Notes under the pieces: model-generated
Databases searched by the model: none
What the model was told of the DNA's origin: nothing
The model's input: the letters and a program-made list of their open reading frames with translations, nothing else
In this document: in pieces, positions 18,043 through 28,327 of the stretch
Layout of the letters: the number at the start of each line of letters is the position of its first letter
Position numbering within the stretch: position 1 is the stretch's first letter
Program-made: the position numbers and the translations under genes
DNA from: Archangium violaceum
Lineage (GTDB): Bacteria; Myxococcota; Myxococcia; Myxococcales; Myxococcaceae
Length of the DNA: 64,000 nt
Reading direction: 5' to 3'
Assembly (NCBI RefSeq): GCF_016859125.1
Contig: NZ_CP069338.1
Coordinates: 5,767,501-5,831,500 of the forward strand

Positions 18043-18654
18043 TCACTTCGCGGTCTGGACGGTGCAGTGACCCTCGGCTCCTCGCGTGAGGTCCTCCGCC
18101 ACCGTGCGCAGCAGGCCCCGCGTCAGTGCCGAGCGCTTCGCCTCCGTCGTCTCCCCCTGCGTGAGCCATTGCGCTACCTTCCCCAGGCTCGCCGCCGTCA
18201 CCACTTGTAGCCGCACCCCGACCTCCACTTCGAGGGCCGTTGTCTCCTCCGGCTCCTCGTCGAGCGTCCACGCCACCCGCTCCAGCTCCAGCGTCCCCAG
18301 TCCCGATGCCAGCGGCCTTCCGTCCAGCAGCCAGCCGCCCGCCTTCGCCGAGTACGCCAGCACCTGCGTCAGCTTCGTCGCGTCCACTCGCGCGGAGAAC
18401 CACAGCGGCCGGTGGCGCAGCAGCGTCAGCTCCACCTCCAGCCTCCCCGCGAGCCCCAGCCGCATCAACCGCTCCAGCTCGGGTGCCACCAGCGCGAACG
18501 CCTCGGGCCGCACCACCACGCGCTTTCCCACCCGCGTCGCCGAGCACGTCACCCGGGGTGCGTCCTCCGCTCCGGCCCGGGGCGCGAAGAGGCCCATCGC
18601 GGCCACCAGGGCCGCGCCGAGCCTCCTCCTCGTGCCCTTGTCGAGACCCCTCAT
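18043..18654 (-). CDS. DUF4390-like exported protein
   Basis: A 203-residue protein with an N-terminal signal (GAALVAAMGLFAPRAGA) and a mostly beta pattern. Features such as LRHRPLWFSARVDATKLTQVLAYSAKAGGWLLDG and an even spacing of charged strands resemble DUF4390 periplasmic proteins, but the match is by feel. It starts 6 bp after the outer-membrane protein gene upstream on the same strand, so the two probably form an operon and act together at the envelope. Confidence 0.65.
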   Translation of the reverse strand: MRGLDKGTRRRLGAALVAAMGLFAPRAGAEDAPRVTCSATRVGKRVVVRPEAFALVAPELERLMRLGLAGRLEVELTLLRHRPLWFSARVDATKLTQVLAYSAKAGGWLLDGRPLASGLGTLELERVAWTLDEEPEETTALEVEVGVRLQVVTAASLGKVAQWLTQGETTEAKRSALTRGLLRTVAEDLTRGAEGHCTVQTAK

Positions 18655-18660
18655 GACGTC

Positions 18661-21021
18661 TCAGAAGGGCCGGACGAAGAGCAGCCGCGCCTCGGGGGTG
18701 AGGGACGCCCGCTCGTCCGTGCGCCACGCCACGCTCAGGTGCACCGAGTCACCGAAGTAGAACTGCGCGCCCACGCCCAACCGTGGATCCATCCAGCCCG
18801 CCTCGCCCCGGTGCACCGAGCCCACGTCCGCGAAGGCCCCGAGGAAACCCCACCGGTACTCCGCGCTCGCGAGCAGCGAGGCACCTCCCCGGAACTCCTT
18901 GAAGGCATAGCCACGCAGCGCGCTCCACCCTCCCAGGGCCTCCTGCTTCTGCAACGGCAGGTCCTCGCCCCCCGCCAGGCGCAAGCGCAGCCGCAGGCCG
19001 CCATGGCGGCTGGTATTCACGTACAGCGCGCTGTCGCTCACCACCTTCCAGAAGCGGAACTCCTCGTCACCGCCCAGCTCGGGGCTTCCCACCTCCACCG
19101 TCAGCAGGCTGCGCACCGCCGTGCGCTCCGGCCACTCCCAGTCGTCGCGCAGCAGCGACAGCTCGGGGTTGCGGAAGAGCGAACCCACGTTCTCCCCCCG
19201 GCCCGCGTCGCTCGCGTACTCGAGGCGGCCCACCACCGACGCCATCCGCCCCTCGTCCACCGGCGCGTTGGGGAAGGGCGCCGAGTCACGCCGGAAGAGG
19301 GAGAACGGCGGCGAGAAACTCACCAGCGAGTCGTACGTGTCCCGGCGGTACTCCGCTCCCAGCAGCCACTTCGGTCCGAAGCGCCAGGTGGCGAAGCCCG
19401 TGTACCCGCGCCGACGGAAGTACTCCGAGTCCGGACGGTTGAGCAGGGCGGAGTAGATGTACGAGTCGATCGCCCCGATGCGCCACCGGTCGAAGGTGTC
19501 CGTGAAGTCGTGGAACTGAACGCCCACCTCCGCGAGCCGCAGCACCGGCACCTGGAGCTTCGCCCCCGCCAGCCAGTTGAGCCGCCGCTGGAAGGCCGTC
19601 CGCTCCGGGTCACCCGGAATCCGCTGGCCTCCCCAGCGCAGCGGAATGGTCAGCGCCGCGTCCAGCCCCAGGTGCACCCGGTTGCGCACGTCCCACAGCT
19701 TCATCGAGCCCGACAGGCCAGGCGCGAAGCCCGTCACCTGCGTGTGCATGGGAATGAGGTCCACGTCGAAGGAGGGATCCCTCGGGCTCACGTGCACCAC
19801 CACGCGGCGCCCTCGCGTGGTGATGGCGTCCTCCGTCCCGTGCTTCCATCTCCCCGACAGCTCCTCCCAGGACAGCTCTACCTCCTCGTTCCTGAGCTTC
19901 CGCTGCCTCGTCCGCTCCTTCTCCTCCTCTGGCCGGTAGCGCCGCACGCCGCCCTCGTCGCGCTCCTCCACGAAGCGTGTGGCTGGCTCGGAGCCCGTCT
20001 CCACGTCGCGCAGCGACAGGAAGGGCATCTCCGTCTCCAGCCGCTCCTCCGCACGGCGCAGGTCGCTGCGCAGCAGCACGTCGCCGGGCTTGATGCCCAG
20101 CACCTCGCGCACCCGCGCCGCTATGTCCTCGTCCACGCCCTGCACCTCCACTGCCTCCACCTTCCCCTCGTCCACCCGCACCACCAACCGCCCGTCCGGC
20201 GTCAGCGTGGCCTCGAGGTTCGCGAGCTGGTAGCCCTCGTCCCGTATCTCGTCCAACGCGCGCTCCAGCGCTCCGGGCAGGCCCCGCCACACGAAGCCCG
20301 GGTGGAACTGGCCCTGCTTGTACGAGGCCAGCAACTGCCTCGGCGGGTACGGCGCCGGGCACTCCCGGTTCGTTGCGATGTGCACCCGGGCCTCACGCGT
20401 CTCGATGCGCACGCTCACCGTGGTGTCTTCATCGTCGTCTTCGCCTTCGTCGAAGGAGTAGGGCGGCAGCCGGAACAGCTCCTCCTGTACGTCCCGCAGC
20501 TCGTCCGAGCGCAGTCCTTCGATGTCCACGCTCGCGACGTAGGGCTGCTCCTCCAGCGTCACCACCAGCACTGGCGTCGAGCCCTCCGAGAGCCGCACCG
20601 CGGGCGTCACCTTCGCGAACAGCCCCGTGCGCGCCAGCCGCTGGAGGATGAGCGCGGCCTGCTCCGCGGAGATCGGGCCTTGGTCGGGAACACGGGCCAG
20701 CTCGCGCACCATTGGCTCGGGAAGGCGAGCGAGTCCCTCGAGCTTCACGTTCGCCAGCGCGCGGTTCTCCCCGTTGATGATCAGCCGCAGCGCGCCGAGC
20801 ACCTCGGTGTCCGCTTCGTCTTCCTCCTCGGCGAGGCAGGGGTCCTCCTCGCGCGAGGGAGGCGCTTCGGTGGCGGCCGTGGGCGGTGGCGCCGTGTCCA
20901 CGGGGGCGGGAGTGGGGGCGGCCGGGGCGTTGGCGTCAGCGGCCGGGGTGTTGGAGCCAGCGGTGTCCTGCGCGTTGGCCCCGAGCGAGAGGAAGCAGAG
21001 GAGGAGTGCGGTGCGGTTCAT
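18661..21021 (-). CDS. BamA/TamA-like outer-membrane protein with POTRA domains
   Basis: A 786-residue Omp85-superfamily protein. The ATG at 21021 (MNRTALLLCFLSLGANAQ) gives a normal signal peptide; longer in-frame starts do not. A Pro/Ala-rich spacer is followed by POTRA-like repeats (VLVVTLEEQPYVASVDIEG; DGRLVVRVDEGKVEAVEVQG) over residues about 90-350, then a C-terminal 16-strand barrel region with GGWSALRGYAFKEFRGG, SAEYRWGF and a final Phe as beta-signal. It would insert or export proteins at the outer membrane. BamA itself is usually in a different gene context, so a TamA-like or accessory role is more likely. Paired with the downstream DUF4390-like gene. Confidence 0.87.
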   Translation of the reverse strand: MNRTALLLCFLSLGANAQDTAGSNTPAADANAPAAPTPAPVDTAPPPTAATEAPPSREEDPCLAEEEDEADTEVLGALRLIINGENRALANVKLEGLARLPEPMVRELARVPDQGPISAEQAALILQRLARTGLFAKVTPAVRLSEGSTPVLVVTLEEQPYVASVDIEGLRSDELRDVQEELFRLPPYSFDEGEDDDEDTTVSVRIETREARVHIATNRECPAPYPPRQLLASYKQGQFHPGFVWRGLPGALERALDEIRDEGYQLANLEATLTPDGRLVVRVDEGKVEAVEVQGVDEDIAARVREVLGIKPGDVLLRSDLRRAEERLETEMPFLSLRDVETGSEPATRFVEERDEGGVRRYRPEEEKERTRQRKLRNEEVELSWEELSGRWKHGTEDAITTRGRRVVVHVSPRDPSFDVDLIPMHTQVTGFAPGLSGSMKLWDVRNRVHLGLDAALTIPLRWGGQRIPGDPERTAFQRRLNWLAGAKLQVPVLRLAEVGVQFHDFTDTFDRWRIGAIDSYIYSALLNRPDSEYFRRRGYTGFATWRFGPKWLLGAEYRRDTYDSLVSFSPPFSLFRRDSAPFPNAPVDEGRMASVVGRLEYASDAGRGENVGSLFRNPELSLLRDDWEWPERTAVRSLLTVEVGSPELGGDEEFRFWKVVSDSALYVNTSRHGGLRLRLRLAGGEDLPLQKQEALGGWSALRGYAFKEFRGGASLLASAEYRWGFLGAFADVGSVHRGEAGWMDPRLGVGAQFYFGDSVHLSVAWRTDERASLTPEARLLFVRPF

Positions 21022-21238
21022 GCGGGAGGGGATGAGCACGGAGCGTTCCAGGTCGCCTGGTGCGGCAAATGCGCGAAAACACGAGGCCCGAGCCGTGGCG
21101 AGGATGTCATTCCCACATCGTGATGTCGCGGGGTGATGTGCTGATGACATCGGAACGCGAGCACTACCCCGCCTGCTACGACGGTCGGGCTCCCTGGAAT
21201 ACAGTGGGGCCGGACCTGCCCTACACGGACGACTGACG

Positions 21239-21718
21239 ATGGCCACGCCCATGAGCCTCCTGCTCGAAGAGGTCTCCCGCGACCACTCCCCACTTCCTCC
21301 CGCCACGCCCGAGGAGATCGACGCGTTCGAGCAGTGGATGGGCTGGAAGCTGGACCCTGACCTCCGGGCTTTCTACCTGCATTGCAATGGCGCGAAGTTG
21401 TTCAAGACGCCCACGGACTGTCCGTACTCGATCCGCCCCCTGTCGAGGATCGTCCGGGCGCGGGTGGCCATTTTCGGGAAGCGAAGCGACGATGACGCGC
21501 ATGGCCCCGCATCGATGTACGCCCTCTGCGACCTGCAGGGCGGCAACTACGTGCTGGTGGACGTCGCCCAGCAAGACAACGGCCGCTATCCGCTCATCGT
21601 CGGCAATCCCAAGGCCTGGCCGGACCCGGCCGCCCGCGCGCGGATCGCCAGTTCCTTCTCGGACTTCCTGGAGCGGGTCCTGCGGAGCAAGGGGCGCCAG
21701 TTCTGGTTGAGCGGGTGA
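21239..21718 (+). CDS. SMI1/KNR4 family protein
   Basis: A 159-residue cytoplasmic protein with SMI1/KNR4 hallmarks: ATPEEIDAFEQWMGWKLDPDLRAFYL at the N-terminus (helix then Leu-Pro-like turn) and GNYVLVDV, NGRYPLIVGNP, SSFSDFLERVL toward the end. Bacterial members are often immunity proteins of polymorphic toxin systems, but no toxin gene is adjacent here. It is convergent with the NtrC-type gene, with only 15 bp between the stop codons. A related but distinct SMI1 fragment occurs at 56199-56384 next to a copy of the same NtrC 3-prime end. Confidence 0.88.
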   Translation: MATPMSLLLEEVSRDHSPLPPATPEEIDAFEQWMGWKLDPDLRAFYLHCNGAKLFKTPTDCPYSIRPLSRIVRARVAIFGKRSDDDAHGPASMYALCDLQGGNYVLVDVAQQDNGRYPLIVGNPKAWPDPAARARIASSFSDFLERVLRSKGRQFWLSG

Positions 21719-21733
21719 CGCCATCCTACGGGC

Positions 21734-23120
<1,387 letters not shown>

Positions 23121-23189
23121 GCGTGGAGGCCCACCGAGCCCTACCTTGCGGCGGTGCGGAGGTGACCGCCGAAGTGGGGGAAGTGGGCG

Positions 23190-23792
23190 ATGGAATACAT
23201 CGGCATCGATGTGCACAAGCGGGACAGCCAGGTGTGCATTCTGGGCGAGAGTGGAGAGGTGGTGCTGGAGCAGCGGGTGCGCACGCAACGGGAGCGGTTG
23301 GGGGAGCTGCTGAGCAAGCGCTCGAAGGCCCGGGTGCTGCTGGAGGCTTCCACCGAGAGCGAGTGGGTGGCGCGGTGCCTGGAGGAGATGGGCCACGAGG
23401 TGGTGGTGGCTGACCCCAACTTCGCGCCCATGTACGCCACGCGCAGCCGCCGGGTAAAGACAGACAAGCGGGACGCCCGCACCTTGGCGGAGGCGTGCGG
23501 GTTGGGGGCGTACCGGCCCGCGCACCGCACCTCGGACGAGCAGCGACACATGAGGGCGCAGCTGGCCGTGCGCGAGGCGCTGGTGCGCACGCGCACCCGC
23601 TACATTTCTCAGGTGCGCGCCCTGGTGAGGCGTGAGGGCCTGCGGGTAGCGGATGGAGAGGCGGAGTCCTTCGTCAAGCGGGTGGAGGCCCTGGCGCTGC
23701 CGGGCAGGTTGAAGGCGGAGATGGCCCCGCTGCTGAGCCTCCTGCTTTCGGCGCCGCTTGATGATGCTTTTCCTCCTGCACCGCTTCAGTGA
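23190..23792 (+). pseudogene. IS110 family transposase, N-terminal part only
   Basis: Encodes the DEDD/RuvC-like half of an IS110 transposase: MEYIGIDVHKRDSQV, VLLEASTESEWVAR, VKTDKRDARTLAE and the helical hairpin that follows. The reading frame ends after 200 residues, before the Transposase_20 half with its catalytic Ser; the family is usually 330-450 residues, so this copy cannot move by itself. The left end of the element lies near 23090-23189 and abuts the NtrC regulator gene. The right side passes into an unrelated tail at 23761. Confidence 0.88.
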
Positions 23793-23877
23793 TCCTCTTC
23801 GCCAGGTTCGAATCGAGAACTGGCCAGCTCGGGTGCGGACCTTGGAGGAGTTGGAGCGTTTGATCTGGCCGATTTAG
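23761..23877 (+). other. Unassigned 38-codon tail fragment
   Basis: Overlapping the broken end of the IS110 fragment, another frame reads MMLFLLHRFSDPLRQ and ends EELERLIWPI before a TAG two bases from the P450 stop codon. It looks like the C-terminal end of some other protein, perhaps another transposase, joined by the event that truncated the IS110 copy. The family is not recognised. Confidence 0.3.
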
Positions 23878-23878
23878 G

Positions 23879-25099
23879 CTAGAACGCCAGGGGCAGGCTC
23901 ACCAGCCCACGAGCCTGGGCACTCGGGCGCCACGCGAGCGCCTCGGGCGCCGTGGCCGAACTCAGTTCCGGGAGTCGCTCCAGCAGCAGTTCGAAGGCGA
24001 TGCTGGCCTCCAGCCGGGCCAGGGGCGCTCCCAGACAGAAGTGGATGCCATGGCCGAAGCCCACGTGCTTGTTGGGCGTGCGCCCCACGTCGAACCGGTC
24101 CGGCTCGGAGAACTGCTCGGCATCCCGGTCCGCGGCCAGGTAGTTCACCCGGATGGCCTCATGGGCCTGGATGCGCTGGCCGTGCAGCTCCAGGTCCTCC
24201 TTCGCGAAGCGCAGGATACTCAGCTCGAACGGGCCGCAGTAGCGCAGCATCTCCTCCACCGCCGAGGGGATGAGGGAGCGATCCTCCCGCAGCCGTTGGA
24301 GCTGATCCGGATGCTGCAACAGCGCCAGCAGGCCGTTACCCAACAGGTGTCCGGTCGTCTCATAACCGCCGACGAGCAACAGGAAGACCATGCTCGTTAG
24401 CTCCTCACTGCTCAGCCGATCCCCTTGCTCCTGCACGGCGAGCAACGCGCTGATCAGATCGTCCCTGGGCTGCTGACGGCGTTGCTCGAAGAGCTCCCCC
24501 AGGTACTTGAAGAAGCGCTGGTAGGCCTCGCGGGCCTTCTCCTGGGAGTCCTTCGACGGAGGGGCGAAGAACGTCTGCGTCCACTCGCGGAACCGGTCGC
24601 GGTCCTCCGGGGGAATCCCCAACAGCTCGGCGATGACGATGACAGGCAGCGGAAAGGCGAACAGCTTGAGGAAGTCTCCCCCGGAGCCGTGGGCCATCAG
24701 CCCCTCCAGCAGCTCCGAGCAGATCTCTCTGATGCGCGGGCGCAGCTCCTCGATTCGGCGCGGGGTGAAGGCCTTGGACACCAGCGAGCGCATCCGCGTG
24801 TGGTCCGGCGGATCCACGGTCAGCAGGTGCCGGCTGAGCGACCGCATCTTGTGGCCGAAGAACCGCTGCCGGACCTCCTCGGGCAGGCGGGTGGGATCCT
24901 GCGTGAAGCGCGGATCCCTCACCATCGAGACCACATCCTCGTAGCGCGTCAGCAGCCAGAAGTGCTGCCCCAGCTGCGGGTCCGTGATCCGGGCGACGGG
25001 GAAGTCCTCCCGCATGCGCTTGTAGAGGGGGAACGGATTGGCGCGCACGTGGGGAGACCACAGCGTCTCTCCCTCCGCGAACAGGGGACTGGCCGTCAT
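23879..25099 (-). CDS. Cytochrome P450
   Basis: A 406-residue class I bacterial P450. I-helix motif LLLVGGYETTGH, K-helix EEMLR (ExxR) and heme-binding FGHGIHFCLGAPLAR with Cys355 as thiolate ligand are all intact; DPPDHTRMRSLVSKAFTPRR is the usual N-terminal signature. ATG 25099 is selected because it matches the family N-terminus; an upstream in-frame start adds 58 non-homologous residues over the promoter. The CYP107/CYP-like macrolide or fatty-acid oxidising clade is likely, but the substrate is unknown. No ferredoxin or biosynthetic partners are nearby. Two palindromes lie in the promoter region between it and the gene at 25330. Confidence 0.93.
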   Translation of the reverse strand: MTASPLFAEGETLWSPHVRANPFPLYKRMREDFPVARITDPQLGQHFWLLTRYEDVVSMVRDPRFTQDPTRLPEEVRQRFFGHKMRSLSRHLLTVDPPDHTRMRSLVSKAFTPRRIEELRPRIREICSELLEGLMAHGSGGDFLKLFAFPLPVIVIAELLGIPPEDRDRFREWTQTFFAPPSKDSQEKAREAYQRFFKYLGELFEQRRQQPRDDLISALLAVQEQGDRLSSEELTSMVFLLLVGGYETTGHLLGNGLLALLQHPDQLQRLREDRSLIPSAVEEMLRYCGPFELSILRFAKEDLELHGQRIQAHEAIRVNYLAADRDAEQFSEPDRFDVGRTPNKHVGFGHGIHFCLGAPLARLEASIAFELLLERLPELSSATAPEALAWRPSAQARGLVSLPLAF

Positions 25100-25170
25100 G
25101 GAGCGCTCCTTCACAGGGATGGCTCCGATCCTAGAGCTTCGATGCCTCGTATGCACGCCCGGGTATCGAG

Positions 25171-25184
25171 CGCAACGCGTTGCG
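25171..25184. promoter_or_regulatory. Palindrome CGCAACGCGTTGCG upstream of P450 gene
   Basis: Perfect 14-bp palindrome, 72 bp upstream of the P450 start. Its half-site GCAAC is shared with the palindrome at 25256, suggesting one regulator binds both and controls the divergent genes. Inference from symmetry only. Confidence 0.4.
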
Positions 25185-25255
25185 TTCGAACGCTGCTCGC
25201 CCCTGCGCGGTGGAAGTTTGGTTCCCAGGTGGTGCGGAAGCTCGCCACCTTGACC

Positions 25256-25286
25256 TGCAACATACTGTTGCACGGACTGTTATAAT
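25256..25286 (+). promoter_or_regulatory. Operator-like palindrome and -10 box before the small membrane protein gene
   Basis: A perfect inverted repeat TGCAACATACTGTTGCA at 25256-25272 is followed 8 bp later by TATAAT at 25281-25286. In this GC-rich context a consensus -10 box is notable. No good -35 box is seen at the usual spacing, as with activated promoters. The dyad lies where a -35 box would be, so a bound regulator could activate or block the rightward gene at 25330. Confidence 0.5.
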
Positions 25287-25329
25287 TCTGTCACAAGCCG
25301 TGAATAGACTCGGGTACGAAGGGGTGGCC

Positions 25330-25608
25330 ATGACGTGGATACTCCAAGCAGCAGTGGTGCTGGCAGTTCCGTTGACGCTCCTGGGCGCCGTCAAGACAGG
25401 CGTTCACCTTCTTCGTAAGGCCAGGAAGGACAGAACAGGCTCCGTGGCAACGGCCATCGAGCTCCAGTTCAGCAGCATGCCCGGTATCCGCCACTTCAAG
25501 GACTGGTTGGCGGACCTGGTCGATGGAACGTCGGACAGCGGCGATTCAGTGAGCGGTGATGCAGGAGCCGGCGGGGGCGCAGACGCGTCCGACGCAGGCG
25601 TTGACTGA
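25330..25608 (+). CDS. Small single-pass membrane protein
   Basis: A 92-residue protein starting MTWILQAAVVLAVPLTLLGAV, one N-terminal membrane helix, then a basic patch HLLRKARKDRTGS, an amphipathic segment and an Asp/Gly/Ala/Ser-rich acidic tail. ATG 25330 lies just after GAAGGGGTGG, a ribosome-site-like run. A longer in-frame start would run through the promoter dyad. No family recognised. Confidence 0.6.
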   Translation: MTWILQAAVVLAVPLTLLGAVKTGVHLLRKARKDRTGSVATAIELQFSSMPGIRHFKDWLADLVDGTSDSGDSVSGDAGAGGGADASDAGVD

Positions 25609-25637
25609 GCGCCGCCGCCTCCCCTGGGTCGCGCCAG

Positions 25638-25979
25638 TCAATCCTTCCAGGACAGCACGAACTGCTCGGTCGCCTCCAGGTTGTCGCGGATGGCTCCGAG
25701 GATCTCCCGAGCGGGCTGGGCTAGGTCCACGTAGCCTTCAATCTGGAACTTGTGCGTTTCAGGATCCCGTGTGAGCTGGCCGCGGGCGTCGCGCTTCAAC
25801 CTGCTGAACCCCTGGCCCTGCACGAACAGGCGCTCGGCCAGCAGGTTCGTCACCCAGTCATAGAGGACGTCGTCGTCGCACTTCACCTGGAGCGTGCCGC
25901 CTGGCGCCACACTGATCTCCGAGGGCGCGCCCTGTGGGTAGACATCACTGGCTTTGGGAATGGCGAGAAGGGTGGGCAT
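25638..25979 (-). CDS. Hypothetical protein
   Basis: A 113-residue soluble protein, MPTLLAIPKASDVYPQG, ending LEATEQFVLSWKD. No signal peptide, membrane helix or known motif. It follows the gene at 26366-26031 on the same strand with a 51-bp gap, so both probably form one transcript. The first residues and segments SVAPGGTLQVK suggest a beta-rich N-terminal half. Function unknown. Confidence 0.65.
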   Translation of the reverse strand: MPTLLAIPKASDVYPQGAPSEISVAPGGTLQVKCDDDVLYDWVTNLLAERLFVQGQGFSRLKRDARGQLTRDPETHKFQIEGYVDLAQPAREILGAIRDNLEATEQFVLSWKD

Positions 25980-26030
25980 GGAGAAGTCTCCTGAAGAAGG
26001 AAAAAGGAAGTCGTGGAGCGGGGGGCACTG

Positions 26031-26366
26031 CTAAATGGTGGGCACGCCCATGTTGTCCCCGGCCATGTTGTAGAAGAATTTGCGCTTGTCCTCATTGGCG
26101 TTGAGGTTGCTCGAGACTGTCTCATCGGCCCGCAGGGCGAGGTGGGCCGGATTGTTGGAAGTGCGTCCCAGGGACTGCCGCTGCTGCTCGAGGAACCTGG
26201 TCTGGCCCTCGAAGGAGAGCACCTGCACGGAGTGGCCGGAGCCCAACGTCGTGTTCAGGCGGGTCTGCATGTCGGAGACCCTGTCCACCGGGACGAACAC
26301 GCGCTGGAGGTTGTCCTTGAACATGGCGGGACCGTGCACGGCGACCTCTCCCGGCCCCATGCCCAT
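26031..26366 (-). CDS. Hypothetical protein
   Basis: A 111-residue soluble protein. The ATG at 26366 (MGMGPGEVAVHGP) is chosen because upstream in-frame sequence is Pro-rich and unlike a protein. The C-terminal part has an amphipathic helical pattern (FEGQTRFLEQQRQSLGR; NLNANEDKRKFFYNMAG). No family recognised. It is the upstream member of a two-gene unit with 25638-25979. Confidence 0.6.
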   Translation of the reverse strand: MGMGPGEVAVHGPAMFKDNLQRVFVPVDRVSDMQTRLNTTLGSGHSVQVLSFEGQTRFLEQQRQSLGRTSNNPAHLALRADETVSSNLNANEDKRKFFYNMAGDNMGVPTI

Positions 26367-26991
26367 GGTGTTACCGCGCAGGTTTGTTGATGGGGATGTG
26401 AGCACGCTTGCTGATGGACTCTCCTTGGTGGCTCTATCGCCACACTGGGAGATGGGGAGGGGTCCGGGGAGGGGCGGCCCAGGGGTTGCAAAGGGGAGGC
26501 GGCCGACCCTCATGAGGAAGGGCACGGGATAAGGTGAGGGGAATCGGGCGTCGCTCGCGCAGCCCATCCAGGCCATCCGGAGTGCTGGATGTCCCGAGCG
26601 CGGGAGGCAGCGACTGCATGCACCGCGCGAGGTCGATTCCGAAGCGGTCGAGCACCAGCACGGAGTCAGGTGGGTTCATTGCCCGGTTGCCGCAAGTCCG
26701 CTCCACGCGACGGGAAGAGCCGTCTTCCGGCAACCTCGATGGAGGCCGAAGGAGCGGAGGGCGGCAGCGGAGAGGCATCGGCGCTCGGCCCCGCGGCAAT
26801 AAGTGCTGGAGCTGGCCGGAGTACGCAGCCAAGCCAGTCGCGGGGCAGACCTGTCCCCTCCAGCCTCGCTGTCCGACGCGGGCCCAGAGGTGTGGGCGTG
26901 CGTCGACAGGCCGGACTCGAGCGCCGTATGCGCAACGGCTACCCCCAACCCGGTGGGCGGTTCGGGGCCGTTGCTGGCGCCTGGGTTCCCA
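26367..26991. other. 625-bp stretch without a supportable gene
   Basis: Several overlapping open frames exist on both strands, all with Pro/Arg/Ser-rich shadow composition. It presumably contains the promoter of the gene at 26366 and decayed DNA between it and the DUF6431-like gene. A minus-strand phrase MNPPDSVLVLDRFGIDLARC looks faintly protein-like but has no support. Confidence 0.4.
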
Positions 26992-27597
26992 TCAGTTCAC
27001 ATGGCAAGCCCCGGCGAACGCCTGGTGGGGCAACCCGGCTGCCCGTGCCCAGGGCGGTGCCCGGCCGCACAAGGCCTGGGCGACACGTGCCGCCACCTGC
27101 CTGGGTGCACCCTGGGCCCGCGAATCCAGCGAGGCCCACAGCTTCCCATCCGCCACCTGCCGGGCCCAGCGCGCCAGTGTCCGCCATCCTCGGGGCTTTC
27201 CCTCCGGTGGCAGCTGTCCACCGACCACGGCGCGTACCTGGGCCGCGCTCCAGCCGCACAGGCCCCAGAGCGTCAGCGCCAGCGCCATGGCCGCTCCCGA
27301 GAAGTGCTTGCGGGCCAGCGCGGACGCAGGCACCACCGTCAGCACGGCCGTACACGCTTTGCAGCGGTAGCGACGACAGGATACCTCCCGCTTCACCGTC
27401 ACCTTTCCGGGTGCCTCGGGCCCTCGCTGCTGCCGCTGTACCACGCCATGCCCGTGTATCCACACCTCGCCCCCTTCGAAAGCCGGCTGGCCGCACCGCG
27501 GACACGTGCGCGGGCGGGCCTCGTCGGTGGTGGGCGGCGACACACCGCTCTGCCCTCTCATGCGGAGGACTCCCCCGGTTTCTGTCTTCTGCTCCAT
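26992..27597 (-). CDS. DUF6431-like zinc-finger protein of mobile elements
   Basis: A 201-residue protein starting MEQKTETGGVLRMRG at 27597. It has a zinc ribbon CPRCG (N-terminal) paired with CRRYRCKAC about 45 residues later, then a helical region LALTLWGLCGWSAAQVRAVV. This matches the DUF6431 type found in recombinase/transposase gene clusters, where it is usually next to an integrase. No intact integrase partner is visible here, so it is probably an orphan relic. An alternative is a helper of a lost transposon. Confidence 0.6.
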   Translation of the reverse strand: MEQKTETGGVLRMRGQSGVSPPTTDEARPRTCPRCGQPAFEGGEVWIHGHGVVQRQQRGPEAPGKVTVKREVSCRRYRCKACTAVLTVVPASALARKHFSGAAMALALTLWGLCGWSAAQVRAVVGGQLPPEGKPRGWRTLARWARQVADGKLWASLDSRAQGAPRQVAARVAQALCGRAPPWARAAGLPHQAFAGACHVN

Positions 27598-27889
27598 GTT
27601 CGTCTTGTCGCGGAGCCCAGGTGGTGGGGGCGGGTCTGTCCACCGCGAACCCACTCCTGCTCGTTGCCATGCTGCTCCGTCCTCCTTTCGCACCCGCTCT
27701 ATCCCCGCTCCTGGGCGTTGACACGGACCGGCAGGGGCGGACATGCACGGGCAACCCTGGGGCTCTTCCCTCGCCAAGCTTGCTGATGGAATCCTGGCCC
27801 CGCCCAGAGGCCTCTCCATCATTCTGCCTGCTCGTCCGGGCCCACTTCTCCCTCATCCAGCGTGCTCGGTAACAATGGACGCCCAGAGG
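27598..27889. other. Intergenic stretch upstream of DUF6431-like gene
   Basis: About 290 bp with no supportable gene. The minus strand contains an open frame with MREKWARTSRQND that could be the last residues of a lost recombinase; it is too short and unlike anything to call. Confidence 0.3.
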
Positions 27890-28140
27890 CTCCCCCAAGC
27901 AGGTGCGGAAGAGGGAGGCGAGCGAGACACCCCAGGCAGCGGTCAGCAAGGAGCCGATGAAGGAGAAGACGCCGCGAGGAGACTTTCGCCGAGTTGCCCA
28001 GGAGGACGTTCGACTTCGACGTGTTCGTCTGCATGCGGTGTGGAGGAAGGCGGCGGGTGCTGGCGTACGTGAAGGGAGCAGGAGGGGTGAGAGCGATTGT
28101 GAAGAACCTGGGCCTGCCCACGGCAGGCAGGATTGATCCA
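27890..28140 (+). mobile_element. IS91-like transposase C-terminal fragment (copy 1)
   Basis: The plus strand encodes the linker and C-terminal zinc finger of an IS91-like transposase: LRRTFxxDVFVC-type stretch, then CGGRRRVLAYVKGAGGVRAI and LGLPTAGR. The same block recurs at 33.4, 45.0, 48.8, 52.4, 61.3 and 63.95 kb. Here the usual tail after LGLPTAG is absent and the frame enters other DNA, so this copy is cut at both ends. Confidence 0.75.
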
Positions 28141-28327
28141 AAGTCCGTAGGAGAGGTTTTGAAGAGGCGGAGAGCAAGTCCAGACATTCACAGGCAAAGA
28201 GGGAGCATCCCTCCGGACGGCGCCTGAAAGAGGGGCGCCGTGGAAGGACAGGAGTGAAGGTACACAGGCCGAACAGCCAGGGGAGAAGAGGCGCGGGAAG
28301 GCCGGAGCGGGAGCAGCTGGCGGGCGC

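Noticed and set aside
18412-21123. 903-codon open frame on the plus strand opposite the BamA/TamA-like gene
   Set aside because: Composition is shadow-like (His, Arg, Gln, Pro runs); the minus strand encodes POTRA and barrel motifs.
26589-27872. 427-codon plus-strand frame opposite the DUF6431-like gene
   Set aside because: Pro/Arg/Ser-biased shadow; the minus-strand protein has ordered Cys pairs.
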